Positions 22,589-32,764 of a DNA stretch of 64,000 bases are shown here, piece after piece (within the stretch, counting starts at the first letter, position 1; every line of letters begins with the position of its first letter). The translations under genes and the position numbers were made by a program. Origin of the DNA: Saonia flava (GTDB lineage: Bacteria; Bacteroidota; Bacteroidia; Flavobacteriales; Flavobacteriaceae). The stretch lies in assembly GCF_011927795.1 (NCBI RefSeq), contig NZ_JAATJJ010000002.1:62001-126000 (forward strand), in the 5' to 3' direction. The notes under the pieces were generated by a model, which was given only the letters and a program-made list of their open reading frames with translations, was not told the DNA's origin and ran no database searches.

Positions 22589-23764
22589 CTATCCTTTTCG
22601 CCATTTCTTGGTTTCTTCAAAAACATGGCTTAGGATATCTGCCTCTTTTTGATCAAACTCCACTCCTCTCCTACCCATCATAACCGTAGCTGTTTCAAAA
22701 GCTTTTTTTGGAAGATAGTTGGAAAATCCTGAAGCTCCTCCCCAACTAAAACTGGGAACAAAGTTTCTTGGAAAACCGGAACCAAAAATATTACTGCTAA
22801 CTCCAATTACGCTTCCTGTATTAAACATAGTATTAATACCACACTTACTATGATCCCCCATCATTAATCCACAAAATTGAAGGCCAGTGCGGGCAAATCC
22901 CTCTGTTTCGTAACTCCACAAACGCACTTCGGCGTAATTGTTCTTCATGTTAGAAGTATTGGTATCCGCACCAAGATTGCACCATTCACCCAAAACTGAA
23001 TTGCCCAAAAAACCTTCATGCCCCTTATTGGAATATCCAAAAAGAACCACGTTGTTTACTTCCCCACCAATTTTAGAATATGGGCCAATAGTAGTTGGAC
23101 CATATATTTTGGCCCCCATTTTTACAATAGAGCCATCACAAAGGGCAAAACCGCCCCTGATGACACTACCTTCCATAATCTCTGAATTTTTCCCAATGTA
23201 AATAGGACCCGTAGATGCATTAAGAATACTACATTCAATTTTTGCTCCTTCTTCCAAAAACACATTCTCAGGGCTTATAATAGTATTGGATTTTGAAATA
23301 GGCTGACTTTTTCTGTTTTTTGTCAAAAAATCAAAATCCGACTGCAGTGCGTCTCCATTCTTTGAGAATATATCCCAAGTATGTTCTATTCGAAGTACTT
23401 CTCCTCTATATTCAATTATTTTATAAGATGAAAAATCTGTTTCCAATTTAGATTTCTTGGAATAAAAAGCAATGACATCACCATTATAAAATATAGCCTC
23501 ACCTTCGTTGAGGTTTTTTACTAATTGCATCAACTCTTCATTTGGTAAAAAAGAAGCGTTTATCAATACATTTGATGAAGACTCTATTAAAGGCCACTTT
23601 TTTGCCAAGTAATTCTCCGTGATTGTACTGGTGGCACTTTCAAGATATTTTTCCCATTTTTCACGTATGGTCAAAATCCCCACCCTAATATCCGCTACAG
23701 GCCGAGTAAAGGTAAATGGAAGCAGTGCGCTTCTAACAGAACCATCAAAAAGAATGTAATTCAT
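22589..23764 (-). CDS. GlmU-like sugar nucleotidyltransferase family protein
   Basis: The start at 23764 gives MNYILFDGSVRSALLPFTFTRP, the beginning typical of a Bacteroidota GlmU-like group; an in-frame upstream ATG at 23809 is less likely. The product has 391 residues. The N-terminal half is a diverged nucleotidyltransferase-like domain without the standard LAAGxGTRM loop. The C-terminal half is a left-handed beta-helix of hexapeptide repeats (INASTGPIYIGKNSEIMEGS, VKMGAKIYGPTTIGPYSKIG). It may act on a sugar nucleotide, but loss of the normal loop leaves the reaction open. Confidence 0.75.
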   Translation of the reverse strand: MNYILFDGSVRSALLPFTFTRPVADIRVGILTIREKWEKYLESATSTITENYLAKKWPLIESSSNVLINASFLPNEELMQLVKNLNEGEAIFYNGDVIAFYSKKSKLETDFSSYKIIEYRGEVLRIEHTWDIFSKNGDALQSDFDFLTKNRKSQPISKSNTIISPENVFLEEGAKIECSILNASTGPIYIGKNSEIMEGSVIRGGFALCDGSIVKMGAKIYGPTTIGPYSKIGGEVNNVVLFGYSNKGHEGFLGNSVLGEWCNLGADTNTSNMKNNYAEVRLWSYETEGFARTGLQFCGLMMGDHSKCGINTMFNTGSVIGVSSNIFGSGFPRNFVPSFSWGGASGFSNYLPKKAFETATVMMGRRGVEFDQKEADILSHVFEETKKWRKG

Positions 23765-23847
23765 CAAAGGAGTTTTTGTAAAAATAAAAAAGTCACCTTC
23801 CCAAAACAATAGGAACGTGACTTAATAACTCTTTAAGAAGCAATTTA

Positions 23848-24099
23848 TTACTTGCTGAACTTCTTGTATTTGTTCTTAAACTTATCAATTCTACCAGCAG
23901 TATCCACCAATTTGGCCTTACCTGTATAGAATGGGTGAGAGGTTCTTGAAATCTCCAATTTAATCAATGGATATTCAACACCATCAACCTCTAAAGTTTC
24001 TTTGGTATCCGCAGTAGACTTGGTGATAAAAACATCTTCATTAGACATATCTTTAAACGCTACCAATCTATAATTTTCTGGATGTATCCCTTTTCTCAT
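23848..24099 (-). CDS. rpmE2: 50S ribosomal protein L31 type B
   Basis: From MRKGIHPENYRLVAFKDMSN (start at 24099, 83 residues) this is type B L31. It keeps TSHPFYTGKAKLVDTAGRID and has no zinc-binding CxxC, which distinguishes it from type A. In bacteria with both types the zinc-free type B replaces type A under zinc limitation; here it may be the only copy. The promoter lies at 24136-24166. Confidence 0.95.
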   Translation of the reverse strand: MRKGIHPENYRLVAFKDMSNEDVFITKSTADTKETLEVDGVEYPLIKLEISRTSHPFYTGKAKLVDTAGRIDKFKNKYKKFSK

Positions 24100-24135
24100 T
24101 TTAATAAACTTTATTCCACTTAAATTTTGGAGGTG

Positions 24136-24166
24136 CAAATTTAGAAATTTCTCCTCGATTATCCAA
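24136..24166 (-). promoter_or_regulatory. Bacteroidota-type promoter of rpmE2
   Basis: On the minus strand TTGG (24163-24166), a 19-base spacer, and TAAATTTG (24136-24143) followed by CACC match the -33/-7 consensus. The distance to the ATG is 36 bases. Confidence 0.65.
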
Positions 24167-24268
24167 TACTAATTCACAAAAAAGAAAAATAAAAAATTGT
24201 ATCTTTAAATGTAACAAAATTAGATAACCAACAACTTATTAAACAATCAACTAAAAACTTTTGATAAA

Positions 24269-24790
24269 ATGGAAGAAATTCAAGTAAAACCAAAAAAATT
24301 CATTCTTAATTATGGCCTAATTCTAGGAGCCGTAGGTATAGTGTTTGGCGTAATGTTAATGACACAAAATATGCACTATGAACAGTCTTTACCTATAATT
24401 ATAGTTTCCATTGTTCTTACTGGCGTCTTCGTTTTCTTGGGCGTCAACGCTTTCAAAAAGGCCAATGGAGGATATTTAAAAATTGCCGAGGCCCTAAAAA
24501 TTGGGGTTGGTATAGCACTTATCTCTACCATTATTAGTCTTTTGTACAATTATGTTTTAATGACATTTATTGAGCCGGACTTTATGGACAAAGCCATGGA
24601 GATCGCCAAAACAAATGCTTTTGCAAAAAACCCAAAACTTACACAGGAGCAATGGGACACAGGGGTTGCAATGCAGGAAAAATTTGCATGGTTAAGGTAT
24701 CCTATTGGTTTAATCATTGGTTGTTTACTTGGATTGGTTTTAGGGCTTATCAGTGGTTTGATCTTGAAAAAGAGCAAGGACGACTATTAA
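24269..24790 (+). CDS. DUF4199 family membrane protein
   Basis: The 173-residue product has four membrane helices (FILNYGLILGAVGIVFGVML, IIIVSIVLTGVFVFLGV, IALISTIISLLYNYVLM and IGLIIGCLLGLVLGLISGLIL) and the layout I recognise as DUF4199, including the GGYLKIAEALKIG segment. Its function is unknown. It commonly precedes a GT2 glycosyltransferase in flavobacteria, as it does here with a 45-base gap, which suggests a shared role in lipid or surface glycan work; this is inference. Confidence 0.8.
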   Translation: MEEIQVKPKKFILNYGLILGAVGIVFGVMLMTQNMHYEQSLPIIIVSIVLTGVFVFLGVNAFKKANGGYLKIAEALKIGVGIALISTIISLLYNYVLMTFIEPDFMDKAMEIAKTNAFAKNPKLTQEQWDTGVAMQEKFAWLRYPIGLIIGCLLGLVLGLISGLILKKSKDDY

Positions 24791-24835
24791 AAAACCAAAA
24801 AGCATTACTTTTGAAAGGAATTTCAGAATAAGTCA

Positions 24836-25783
24836 ATGCAATTATCCATTGTAATTCCTTTACTTAACGAAGAAGAATCTATAAAAGAACTACATGATTG
24901 GATTGTATCCGTAATGCAATCCAATCATTTTTTATATGAAATTCTGTTTATTGATGATGGCAGTACGGATAGTTCTTGGGAAATAATCTCCAAACTTAGT
25001 GCAGAAAACCCCAATGCCAAAGGAATTAAATTTCTAAAAAACTTTGGGAAATCCCAGGCATTGCATGCAGGTTTTAGTTCTGCACAAGGGGATGTTGTAA
25101 TAACTATGGATGCTGATTTACAGGACAATCCAGAAGAAATCCCAGAACTTTATAGCTTAATAACCAATGAAAATTATGATTTAGTTTCTGGCTGGAAGAA
25201 AAAGAGATATGACTCTGTTATCACAAAAAATATTCCTTCCAAGCTTTTTAATTGGGCTGCAAAAAAAACTTCTGGTGTTAAACTCCACGACTTTAATTGT
25301 GGCTTAAAGGCATATAATAAAATTGTAGTGAAAACAATTGAAGTATCAGGAGAAATGCACCGTTATATACCTGTATTGGCTAAAAATGCAGGCTTTGTAA
25401 AGATTGGCGAGAAAGTGGTTCAACACCAAGCTAGAAAGTATGGGAAAACAAAATTTGGAATGGAACGATTTATAAATGGCTTTTTGGACTTAATCACCAT
25501 ATGGTTTGTATCCAAATTTGGAAGGCGCCCCATGCATTTATTTGGAGCTTTGGGCGTAGTAATGTTCATTATTGGATTTGGGTTTGCCCTCTACTTGGGA
25601 ATAGACAAATTATTCATAAACACCACGGGTAGACTTATTACCGACCGTCCCCAATTTTTTATCGCCTTAGCTTCTATGGTTATTGGCACCCAATTTTTCT
25701 TGGCAGGATTTTTAGGGGAAATTATATTAAGGTCAAAGCAGAACAAGGCAAACTATACCATAGACAAAACAACGAACATTTAG
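24836..25783 (+). CDS. GT2 family glycosyltransferase, polyprenyl-phosphate type
   Basis: The 315-residue product has a GT-A domain with FIDDGSTD (D40, D41) and MDADLQDNPEE (D92, D94) for nucleotide sugar and metal binding. Two C-terminal membrane segments follow (HLFGALGVVMFIIGFGFALYLG and FFIALASMVIGTQFFLAGFLG). This architecture is that of dolichol- or undecaprenyl-phosphate sugar transferases. A TACTTTTG box (24806-24813) lies 22 bases before the ATG. The stop overlaps that of the convergent gene by four bases. Confidence 0.88.
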   Translation: MQLSIVIPLLNEEESIKELHDWIVSVMQSNHFLYEILFIDDGSTDSSWEIISKLSAENPNAKGIKFLKNFGKSQALHAGFSSAQGDVVITMDADLQDNPEEIPELYSLITNENYDLVSGWKKKRYDSVITKNIPSKLFNWAAKKTSGVKLHDFNCGLKAYNKIVVKTIEVSGEMHRYIPVLAKNAGFVKIGEKVVQHQARKYGKTKFGMERFINGFLDLITIWFVSKFGRRPMHLFGALGVVMFIIGFGFALYLGIDKLFINTTGRLITDRPQFFIALASMVIGTQFFLAGFLGEIILRSKQNKANYTIDKTTNI

Positions 25784-28422
25784 CGCTTTAATGCAAAGTG
25801 GCCATTAACCGTTCTGCCATTTTCTAGTTTCAATTTATACCAATAATCTGTTGAAGGCATTAATTGATTGTTATAAGTGCCATTCCAACCCTCTTGCCCA
25901 TCCTTAAAAGTAGATATCAATTGTCCAAACCTGTCAAAAATTGATATTTCAAAATTGGGAAAAAACTCGGCATTGGCCAACGTCCATATATCATTTATAC
26001 CATCATTGTTTGGTGAAAAGAAAGAATTCAACCCACCTACCACCACACTGGAATCAATGGTTTTACAATTATCAGTTACGCTAATCCCATAAATCCCAGG
26101 TTTTAAATTCTTAAAGGAATTTACCGTTTGATAGGTAAACCCATCATCTATTGAATATAGTATTTCGCTATTTTCGGTCTCAGCATGAACAATAACTTCA
26201 TTGTTATCCCTAAAATCCCAAACCTCTATTTCATTTATTTTTAAATCGGAGCTTTCTTCCAAAATAAAGTGTTGGGTATAGCTACAGTTATCAACACTAA
26301 AATCTACTGAGTAATTTCCTACTTCGTTAACGGTAATAGATTGGGCATTCTCTCCCGTGGACCATGAATAAGTTAGAAAGCCTTCTGGCGCTTCAAGAAC
26401 GGTTCCATTACCACATAATTTTAGGTTTACGGTATCTTCAAATTCTGGTCTTGAAATAATATCCAATGGTAATTTTCCCATAAAATCACAAGCGTTATTA
26501 TTCTCCAACCTAAAGTAAAAAGCCCATTCATCAAAAGGTCCTATTTGATATTTTTCCAATGCAAGAGGTTCCACCTCCAACAAGGCATTAGATTCTGATG
26601 TGAATATCGAAATTCCATCATTATTTGGGAAATCATTTGCTATGTACTCATAAACATCACTTATATCAACAGTAAAAACCAATAAGGAATTTCCTATATC
26701 ACATATCTGGGCTGCTGCATACGTTCCTAGATCAGACATTGCTTTTACGGTAAGCTCTATTTGCACAAATGTATAACATTCAGCATTCTCAAAGGCTCTA
26801 GCATAAATAATTTGCCCATTTGATGTATTCTCATAACTTTCAGAAGACAGTTGATTAATGTTGGCAATTGCATCATCCATTGATATAAAAAATAATGCAT
26901 TAATATCTTCATTTCCATTACTGAACAAACTAATAGACTCACTTAAATTAAAGATTGATAAACCATCATCCAATCCATCAACATCACATTGCACCAATTC
27001 TATGCTATTGGTTACATTTGGCGATTCCGCTATTTCAACAAATTCAATATATTTTTTTGATGGACCACTAATAAAATCAACATCTATAGTTACGGTATAG
27101 ACTCCATAGGCAGAAAATATATGGGTAGGGTTTAAATCTGAAGAGCTGTTGTCTGAACCGGAGCTAGGGTCTCCGAAATCCCAGCTTATTGATGCAATAT
27201 CTGCTGAAGAATCAGTTGTAAAAGTTGTTGCTTCCCCTTCACAAAAGTTCTCAATGGTCACTATGGTCTCAAAGAAAGACTGAATAAAAGGGGGAAGTCC
27301 ATATGTAGATAGGGCATTATCTCCTAAATCAACTTCAAACAACCTAAAATCACAATCAATTCCTTTTAAATTGGGAGTCCTTATAACAGAAAGTTTTTCG
27401 CCGGGAACAGCATGGTATATTTTCTTATCTATTCCCATTTGCAATGCCCCAGACACATTTCCCGCTAGGGTACTAGGGTAGGTTCCAACCAAATATTCAG
27501 AAGCGGGAATATCAAAATCATTCAAATCAAATTGAACTATTTCAAGGCTACCGACATCTACATCTCCCACAGTATCATCTATTGCCAGACCACTACTGTA
27601 TAGCTTGGAAGAATTAGACGAGAACTCCACTCCATAATAGAGTCTCTTTGAAGGAATTTGAATCGCATTGCTCACCACTCCAGTGATATTGTCAAAATCG
27701 AATAGGTGTAAACTACTTGTGTACTCCGGTTCAATAATAGTATTGGCAATGGCTAGTTTTTTTCCATTAGGGGATATTTTAATACTCCCCCTTATATTAT
27801 CACCGCCTGTTACCGTTGGCCCCAAAATAGATATAACAGGCTCCTCATTTACGCCAGTCCCATCAACTAAATATGAATAAAATTGGTTTTGATAGTGTGT
27901 TACGACCCAATAAGAAATACCGTCTGGTCCTATTACCGCAGTAACATTTTCGGAGGCATTTTCCAATAAGTCTATATTCTTAATTAATACGTCTCCATTA
28001 CCCCCATCCAAACCCATGTCAATTACAGAATAATTAAACCCATTGGAACCACCCTCTCCATTATAGGCAAGTGCATCATCTGGTGTAAAGACATAGAAAA
28101 TATCTTCAATAACTGGATTTGGCACAACCAATGCAGATTGCGTAGTAGAAAAACTTCCTTTTAGACCTGTTCCATTGGGCATTATACCATGGTTACGATT
28201 CCATACCGTTTTACCATCTGTATAAAAAAGCAAATTACCGTTCACATCTGAAAAAGTTTCACATCCCTCTACTGTATTTAACTGTCCCCCATTCAAAATT
28301 TGGGGAGCTCCAGAGTTAAAATCCAGTCCAGCATTTGCTCCAAAAAACCAGTTGGACGCTTCTCGCTGACCATAAGTAGTACAAGCCAATAAAAGCATAA
28401 GGAAGCATATAGCTTGTTTCAT
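25780..28422 (-). CDS. Secreted PKD-domain protein with type B T9SS sorting domain
   Basis: The start at 28422 gives a signal peptide MKQAICFLMLLLACTTYGQ; an ATG 33 codons upstream has no signal. The product has 880 residues. The N-terminal ~390 residues resemble a beta-propeller-like repeat region (ASNWFFGANAGLDFNSG at the start). A PKD domain follows (SWDFGDPSSG, YGVYTVTIDV), then Ig-like modules. The C-terminal ~85 residues are the CHU_C/type B sorting domain (FFSPNNDGINDIW, FDRFGQLI, GWNGTYNN, DYWYKL). It is exported by Sec and then by the type IX secretion system; the ligand is unknown. Confidence 0.88.
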   Translation of the reverse strand: MKQAICFLMLLLACTTYGQREASNWFFGANAGLDFNSGAPQILNGGQLNTVEGCETFSDVNGNLLFYTDGKTVWNRNHGIMPNGTGLKGSFSTTQSALVVPNPVIEDIFYVFTPDDALAYNGEGGSNGFNYSVIDMGLDGGNGDVLIKNIDLLENASENVTAVIGPDGISYWVVTHYQNQFYSYLVDGTGVNEEPVISILGPTVTGGDNIRGSIKISPNGKKLAIANTIIEPEYTSSLHLFDFDNITGVVSNAIQIPSKRLYYGVEFSSNSSKLYSSGLAIDDTVGDVDVGSLEIVQFDLNDFDIPASEYLVGTYPSTLAGNVSGALQMGIDKKIYHAVPGEKLSVIRTPNLKGIDCDFRLFEVDLGDNALSTYGLPPFIQSFFETIVTIENFCEGEATTFTTDSSADIASISWDFGDPSSGSDNSSSDLNPTHIFSAYGVYTVTIDVDFISGPSKKYIEFVEIAESPNVTNSIELVQCDVDGLDDGLSIFNLSESISLFSNGNEDINALFFISMDDAIANINQLSSESYENTSNGQIIYARAFENAECYTFVQIELTVKAMSDLGTYAAAQICDIGNSLLVFTVDISDVYEYIANDFPNNDGISIFTSESNALLEVEPLALEKYQIGPFDEWAFYFRLENNNACDFMGKLPLDIISRPEFEDTVNLKLCGNGTVLEAPEGFLTYSWSTGENAQSITVNEVGNYSVDFSVDNCSYTQHFILEESSDLKINEIEVWDFRDNNEVIVHAETENSEILYSIDDGFTYQTVNSFKNLKPGIYGISVTDNCKTIDSSVVVGGLNSFFSPNNDGINDIWTLANAEFFPNFEISIFDRFGQLISTFKDGQEGWNGTYNNQLMPSTDYWYKLKLENGRTVNGHFALKR

Positions 28423-28584
28423 TTCCAATGAGTTAGTAGAGTAAATTTTTAAAAATAATGACTTTTCGATATATATAAAAATTACACGGTACAAATACAG
28501 TAAACCATGGACATATAACATGAAATATACCCGTGGACACTGAAAAATAAAAAATCTAATGTAACTTTGCCAAAAATAATTTCC

Positions 28585-30306
28585 ATGAGTACAATTGCCG
28601 ATTCCGCTTTAAAAACCGCACAAACTTGGTTGACAGATTTTTTTGATTCTGAGACTAGAATAAAAATTAAAAATCTTATGCAGAATGACCCTCAAGAATT
28701 AGAGGAACGGTTCTACAAAGATCTGGAATTTGGAACTGGTGGAATGCGTGGAGTTATGGGTGTGGGCACCAATAGAATAAACAAGTATACCTTAGGGAAA
28801 AACACACAGGGTTTGGGTAATTACCTAAAACAGACATACCCAAACGAGCAGTTAAAAGTTGTAATTGCCTATGACTGCAGACATAATAGTGATACGCTGG
28901 CCAGAACGGTAGCGGAAGTGCTTTCTGCAAATGGAATAAAGGTTTTTTTGTTTTCCGAATTAAGAACTACACCAGAACTTTCTTTTGCTGTAAGACACCT
29001 GGGCTGTCATGCTGGAATTGTTTTAACAGCTTCCCATAATCCGCCAGAATATAACGGTTATAAAGTATATTGGGCAGATGGTGGACAGATTGTCCCTCCG
29101 CAAGATGGGGAAATAATTGCTGAAATCAACAAACTCTCTTTTGAAGATATTAAATTTGACGCAAACGATAATTTAATAGAATTAATTGATAAAGAAGTTG
29201 ATGAGGCTTTCTTTGAAGCATCTGTCGCCAACGGAAACTTTAATGCCGAGGGAAAGGATGATTTTAAAATTGTATTCACCTCTATCCATGGAACATCCAT
29301 TACTGCCATTCCTGAAGTTCTAAAGCGGGCAGGTTATAAAAATGTTACAGTAATTGAAGAGCAAGCGAAACCAGATGGTAATTTTCCAACAGTAAAATCT
29401 CCTAACCCAGAAGAGCCAGAAGCCTTGGCAATGGCCATTGATAAAGCTGAAAAAATTGGTGCAGACATGGTTGTGGGTACAGATCCGGACAGTGACCGTT
29501 TAGGAATTGCTGTACGCAACTTAGAAGGTGAAATGGAATTGCTCAATGGAAACCAAACCATGGTCCTAATGACCAAGTTTTTATTGGACCAAAGAAAGAC
29601 CGCCGGATTTAAAGGAAATGAATTTATTGCCACTACAATTGTTTCCACGCCTATGGTAGAAAAATTGGCAAACGCATATGGTGTAGGATACAAAACTTCC
29701 CTTACTGGTTTTAAATGGATCGGCAAAATGATCAAAGACTTCCCGAACGAATATTTTGTAGGTGGTGGTGAAGAAAGTTTTGGTTACATGGTAGGCGATT
29801 TTGTTCGTGATAAAGATGCTGTTACCTCTACTCTACTAGCATGTGAAATTGCTGCCCAAGCAAAAGCAAATGGAAGTTCTTTTTATAAGGATTTAATTGA
29901 TTGTTATGTTGATTATGGTTTTTATAAAGAGCATCTTATTTCCATAACCAAAAAAGGAATGAGCGGTGCCAAAGAAATTAAGCAAATGCTTAAAAACTTT
30001 AAAGAAAATCCCGTTGAATCTGTTCAAGGCTCTAAAGTTATTTGGGTTGAAGACTATAATACCTCTATCGCCAAAAATGTTATTTCTGGCGAGGAAAAAG
30101 CAATTAAGATTCCAAAATCCAACGTACTAGTCTATGTAACCGAAGATGGTACCAGAATAGCGGCCAGACCAAGTGGAACAGAACCCAAGGTGAAATTTTA
30201 TATCACTACCAATACAACATTGGACAATTCTGAAGATTTCAAGGTAGTTGATAAAAAATTGGATGCTAAAATAAATGGTATCTTGGAGGAACTGAAATTA
30301 GGTTAA
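28585..30306 (+). CDS. Phospho-sugar mutase (phosphoglucomutase/phosphomannomutase family)
   Basis: The start at ATG 28585 gives 573 residues; a TTG 18 bases upstream is less likely. Family motifs are present in order: the phosphoserine loop TASHNPPEYNGYK (S150), the metal-binding GTDPDSDRLGIAV (about residue 300), the sugar-binding GGGEESFGY (about 395), and the C-terminal phosphate-binding RPSGTEPKVKFY. It interconverts hexose 1- and 6-phosphates. A TAACTTTG box at 28562-28569 is a good -7 element. The ABC transporter ATG overlaps its stop (TAATG). Confidence 0.93.
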   Translation: MSTIADSALKTAQTWLTDFFDSETRIKIKNLMQNDPQELEERFYKDLEFGTGGMRGVMGVGTNRINKYTLGKNTQGLGNYLKQTYPNEQLKVVIAYDCRHNSDTLARTVAEVLSANGIKVFLFSELRTTPELSFAVRHLGCHAGIVLTASHNPPEYNGYKVYWADGGQIVPPQDGEIIAEINKLSFEDIKFDANDNLIELIDKEVDEAFFEASVANGNFNAEGKDDFKIVFTSIHGTSITAIPEVLKRAGYKNVTVIEEQAKPDGNFPTVKSPNPEEPEALAMAIDKAEKIGADMVVGTDPDSDRLGIAVRNLEGEMELLNGNQTMVLMTKFLLDQRKTAGFKGNEFIATTIVSTPMVEKLANAYGVGYKTSLTGFKWIGKMIKDFPNEYFVGGGEESFGYMVGDFVRDKDAVTSTLLACEIAAQAKANGSSFYKDLIDCYVDYGFYKEHLISITKKGMSGAKEIKQMLKNFKENPVESVQGSKVIWVEDYNTSIAKNVISGEEKAIKIPKSNVLVYVTEDGTRIAARPSGTEPKVKFYITTNTTLDNSEDFKVVDKKLDAKINGILEELKLG

Positions 30307-32132
30307 TGGAGTACTTTAAAAAGATTCTACAATTTGCACTTCCTTATCGCAAATATGGATTTTTAAATATTTTTTTCAATATACTTTATGCATTGTTCAG
30401 TGCGCTTTCATTTGCCGCATTGATTCCCATGTTGGATGTTCTTTTTAAGCCAGAGAACAGAATTACTGTTAAACCAGTTTATACAGATTTAGGGCACTTA
30501 AAAGATTATTTACAGGAATATATTAATTACAGGGTCAATCTATATTCCGGTGATGATCAAATGAAGGGATTAGTTTTGGTAATTGGGTTAGTTCTCATCT
30601 TGTTTCTGTTAAAAAACTTCTTTAATTATTTGGCGATGTACTTTATTACCTTTCTAAGGAATGGGGTCTTAAAGGACATTAGAAACAAAATGTACCAAAA
30701 AATAACAGATTTACCTGTTTCTTATTTTTCTGAAAAACGCAAAGGCGATGTCATTGCCAGGGTTACATCTGATGTGCTGGAGATTCAACATTCTTTTTTG
30801 TCAGTTCTTGAGTTGATCGTTCGAGAACCCCTTACCATTTTGTTTACCATCATCATCATGTTTGGGATAAGTACAAAACTGACATTGTTTGTATTTATAT
30901 TCATCCCTATTGCCGGAATGATTATTTCCAGGATTGGAAAATCTTTAAAAAAGAAATCTGATAGAGTACAAAAAGAGCAAGGGGAATTTTTGTCCATCGT
31001 AGAGGAAACTCTTGGTGGGCTCAGGGTAATAAAAGCATTTAATGCAGAATCAAAATTTTACAATACGTTTAAAAACTCCACGAATCGTTTTTTTAAATTC
31101 TCCAATACATTGTTGAACAGGCAAAATTTGGCATCCCCTACTGGAGAATTCCTAGGTATTTTGGTTATAGGTGTGTTGCTTTGGTTTGGTGGCAAAATGG
31201 TTCTGGTAGATAAAACTTTGGATGCTTCTTCATTCATTGCATATATGGGATTAGCATACAATATTTTAACTCCTGCAAAGGCAATTAGCAAAGCATCATA
31301 CGGTGTTAAAAAAGGAAATGCAGCAGCCGAAAGGGTACTGCAAATATTGGAAACTGAAAATTCCATCACTGAAAAAAGCGATGCAGTAGTAAAAACTGAT
31401 TTCAATGAAGAAATTCAATTAAAAGGTGTCTCCTTTAAATATGAAGATGATTTCGTCCTAAAAAGTCTAAATCTAAAAATCCCAAAGGGCCATACTGTGG
31501 CTTTGGTTGGTCAATCTGGAAGTGGAAAATCCACAATTGCCAATCTTGTTACTAGGTTTTATGATGTGAACGAAGGTGGAATCCTCATAGATGGCATCGA
31601 TATTAAGGACATGACCAAAAAATCCTTGAGGGACCTTATGGGTCTAGTTACCCAGGATTCTATCTTATTCAATGATACTGTTAAAAACAATATCGCCCTA
31701 GGGAAAGATAATGCTACCGATGAAGAAATTGCGGAAGCTGCTAAAATTGCCAATGCACATGAGTTTATTTTAGATCTTCCTAATGGATATGACACCAATA
31801 TTGGGGATAGCGGAAATAAATTAAGTGGTGGCCAAAAACAAAGATTATCCATAGCCCGTGCTGTTTTAAAAAATCCCCCAATCATGATCTTAGATGAAGC
31901 AACATCCGCTTTGGATACAGAAAGTGAACGTTTGGTGCAAGATGCTTTGGAGAAAATGATGCTGAATAGAACATCCTTGGTTATTGCCCATAGATTATCC
32001 ACCATCCAAAAGGCAAATACCATTGTAGTTTTGAAAAAGGGAAAAATTTCAGAAATAGGATCCCATGAAGAATTATTGGCAAAAAAAGGAGCCTATCAAA
32101 AATTGGTAGCTATGCAATCTTTTGATTCCTAG
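30306..32132 (+). CDS. MsbA-like ABC exporter (fused permease and ATPase)
   Basis: The 608-residue half-transporter has an N-terminal six-helix ABC membrane domain (residues ~15-335) and a C-terminal ATPase. The ATPase has Walker A GQSGSGKS (402-409), the signature LSGGQ (506-510), Walker B ending in ILDEATSALD (D530, E531), and the H-loop in IAHRLST. The architecture matches lipid A/lipid flippases and multidrug exporters, and the cargo cannot be resolved. It overlaps the mutase by one base and is probably co-transcribed. Confidence 0.9.
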   Translation: MEYFKKILQFALPYRKYGFLNIFFNILYALFSALSFAALIPMLDVLFKPENRITVKPVYTDLGHLKDYLQEYINYRVNLYSGDDQMKGLVLVIGLVLILFLLKNFFNYLAMYFITFLRNGVLKDIRNKMYQKITDLPVSYFSEKRKGDVIARVTSDVLEIQHSFLSVLELIVREPLTILFTIIIMFGISTKLTLFVFIFIPIAGMIISRIGKSLKKKSDRVQKEQGEFLSIVEETLGGLRVIKAFNAESKFYNTFKNSTNRFFKFSNTLLNRQNLASPTGEFLGILVIGVLLWFGGKMVLVDKTLDASSFIAYMGLAYNILTPAKAISKASYGVKKGNAAAERVLQILETENSITEKSDAVVKTDFNEEIQLKGVSFKYEDDFVLKSLNLKIPKGHTVALVGQSGSGKSTIANLVTRFYDVNEGGILIDGIDIKDMTKKSLRDLMGLVTQDSILFNDTVKNNIALGKDNATDEEIAEAAKIANAHEFILDLPNGYDTNIGDSGNKLSGGQKQRLSIARAVLKNPPIMILDEATSALDTESERLVQDALEKMMLNRTSLVIAHRLSTIQKANTIVVLKKGKISEIGSHEELLAKKGAYQKLVAMQSFDS

Positions 32133-32177
32133 ACTAAACCTTTTCCTCAAAAAAAGGTCATATAAATACAAAGGACA

Positions 32178-32732
32178 ATGTCTTTGATTGACGAAGAAAC
32201 ATTATTATTTCAATTAAAACAAAAGGATAAGACGTCGTCTTCCAAGGCTTTTGAGGTGCTGGTTAACACCTATAAAGAAAGACTCTATTGGCATATCCGT
32301 AAAATTGTGCTAAGTCACGATGATGCAGATGATGTACTACAAAATACTTTTATTAAAGTATACAAAAACATTGATGGTTTTAAAGGGGATAGCAAGCTGT
32401 TCTCTTGGATGTACCGCATCGCTACAAACGAAGCACTTACTTTTTTTAAGTCGAAATCAAAAAAAATGGGAGTAAATTCGGAAGAGCTTCAAGAGAGATT
32501 GGTTGGTAATTTAAAATCAGATGTGTATTTTGAGGGCGATGCTATTCAATTTAAATTACAGCAAGCCATTGCAACACTACCAGAAAAACAAAAGTTGGTG
32601 TTCAATATGAAATATTTTGATGATTTAAAATATGAAGAGATTTCCAATATTCTAGAGACATCAGTTGGTGGGTTAAAAGCATCCTATCACTTGGCTGTAA
32701 AAAAGATAGAATCGTTTTTAAAAGAAGATTAA
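32178..32732 (+). CDS. ECF-type RNA polymerase sigma factor
   Basis: The 184-residue product has sigma region 2 (FEVLVNTYKERLYWHIRKIVL, then DDADDVLQNTFIKVYKNIDGFKGDSKLFSWMYRIATN) and region 4 (LPEKQKLVFNMKYFDDLKYEEISNILETSVGGLKASYHLAVKKI). It directs RNA polymerase to a stress or envelope regulon. The two following genes are a membrane protein and a periplasmic sensor-like protein, forming a classic sigma/anti-sigma arrangement. Confidence 0.93.
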   Translation: MSLIDEETLLFQLKQKDKTSSSKAFEVLVNTYKERLYWHIRKIVLSHDDADDVLQNTFIKVYKNIDGFKGDSKLFSWMYRIATNEALTFFKSKSKKMGVNSEELQERLVGNLKSDVYFEGDAIQFKLQQAIATLPEKQKLVFNMKYFDDLKYEEISNILETSVGGLKASYHLAVKKIESFLKED

Positions 32733-32764
32733 ACCTTTTAAAACATTGATAGTCAAACTAAAGA

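Noticed and set aside
28423-28521. 33-residue extension of the PKD type B protein
   Set aside because: It lacks a signal peptide, while the internal Met at 28422 begins a clear one, which is needed for a secreted protein.
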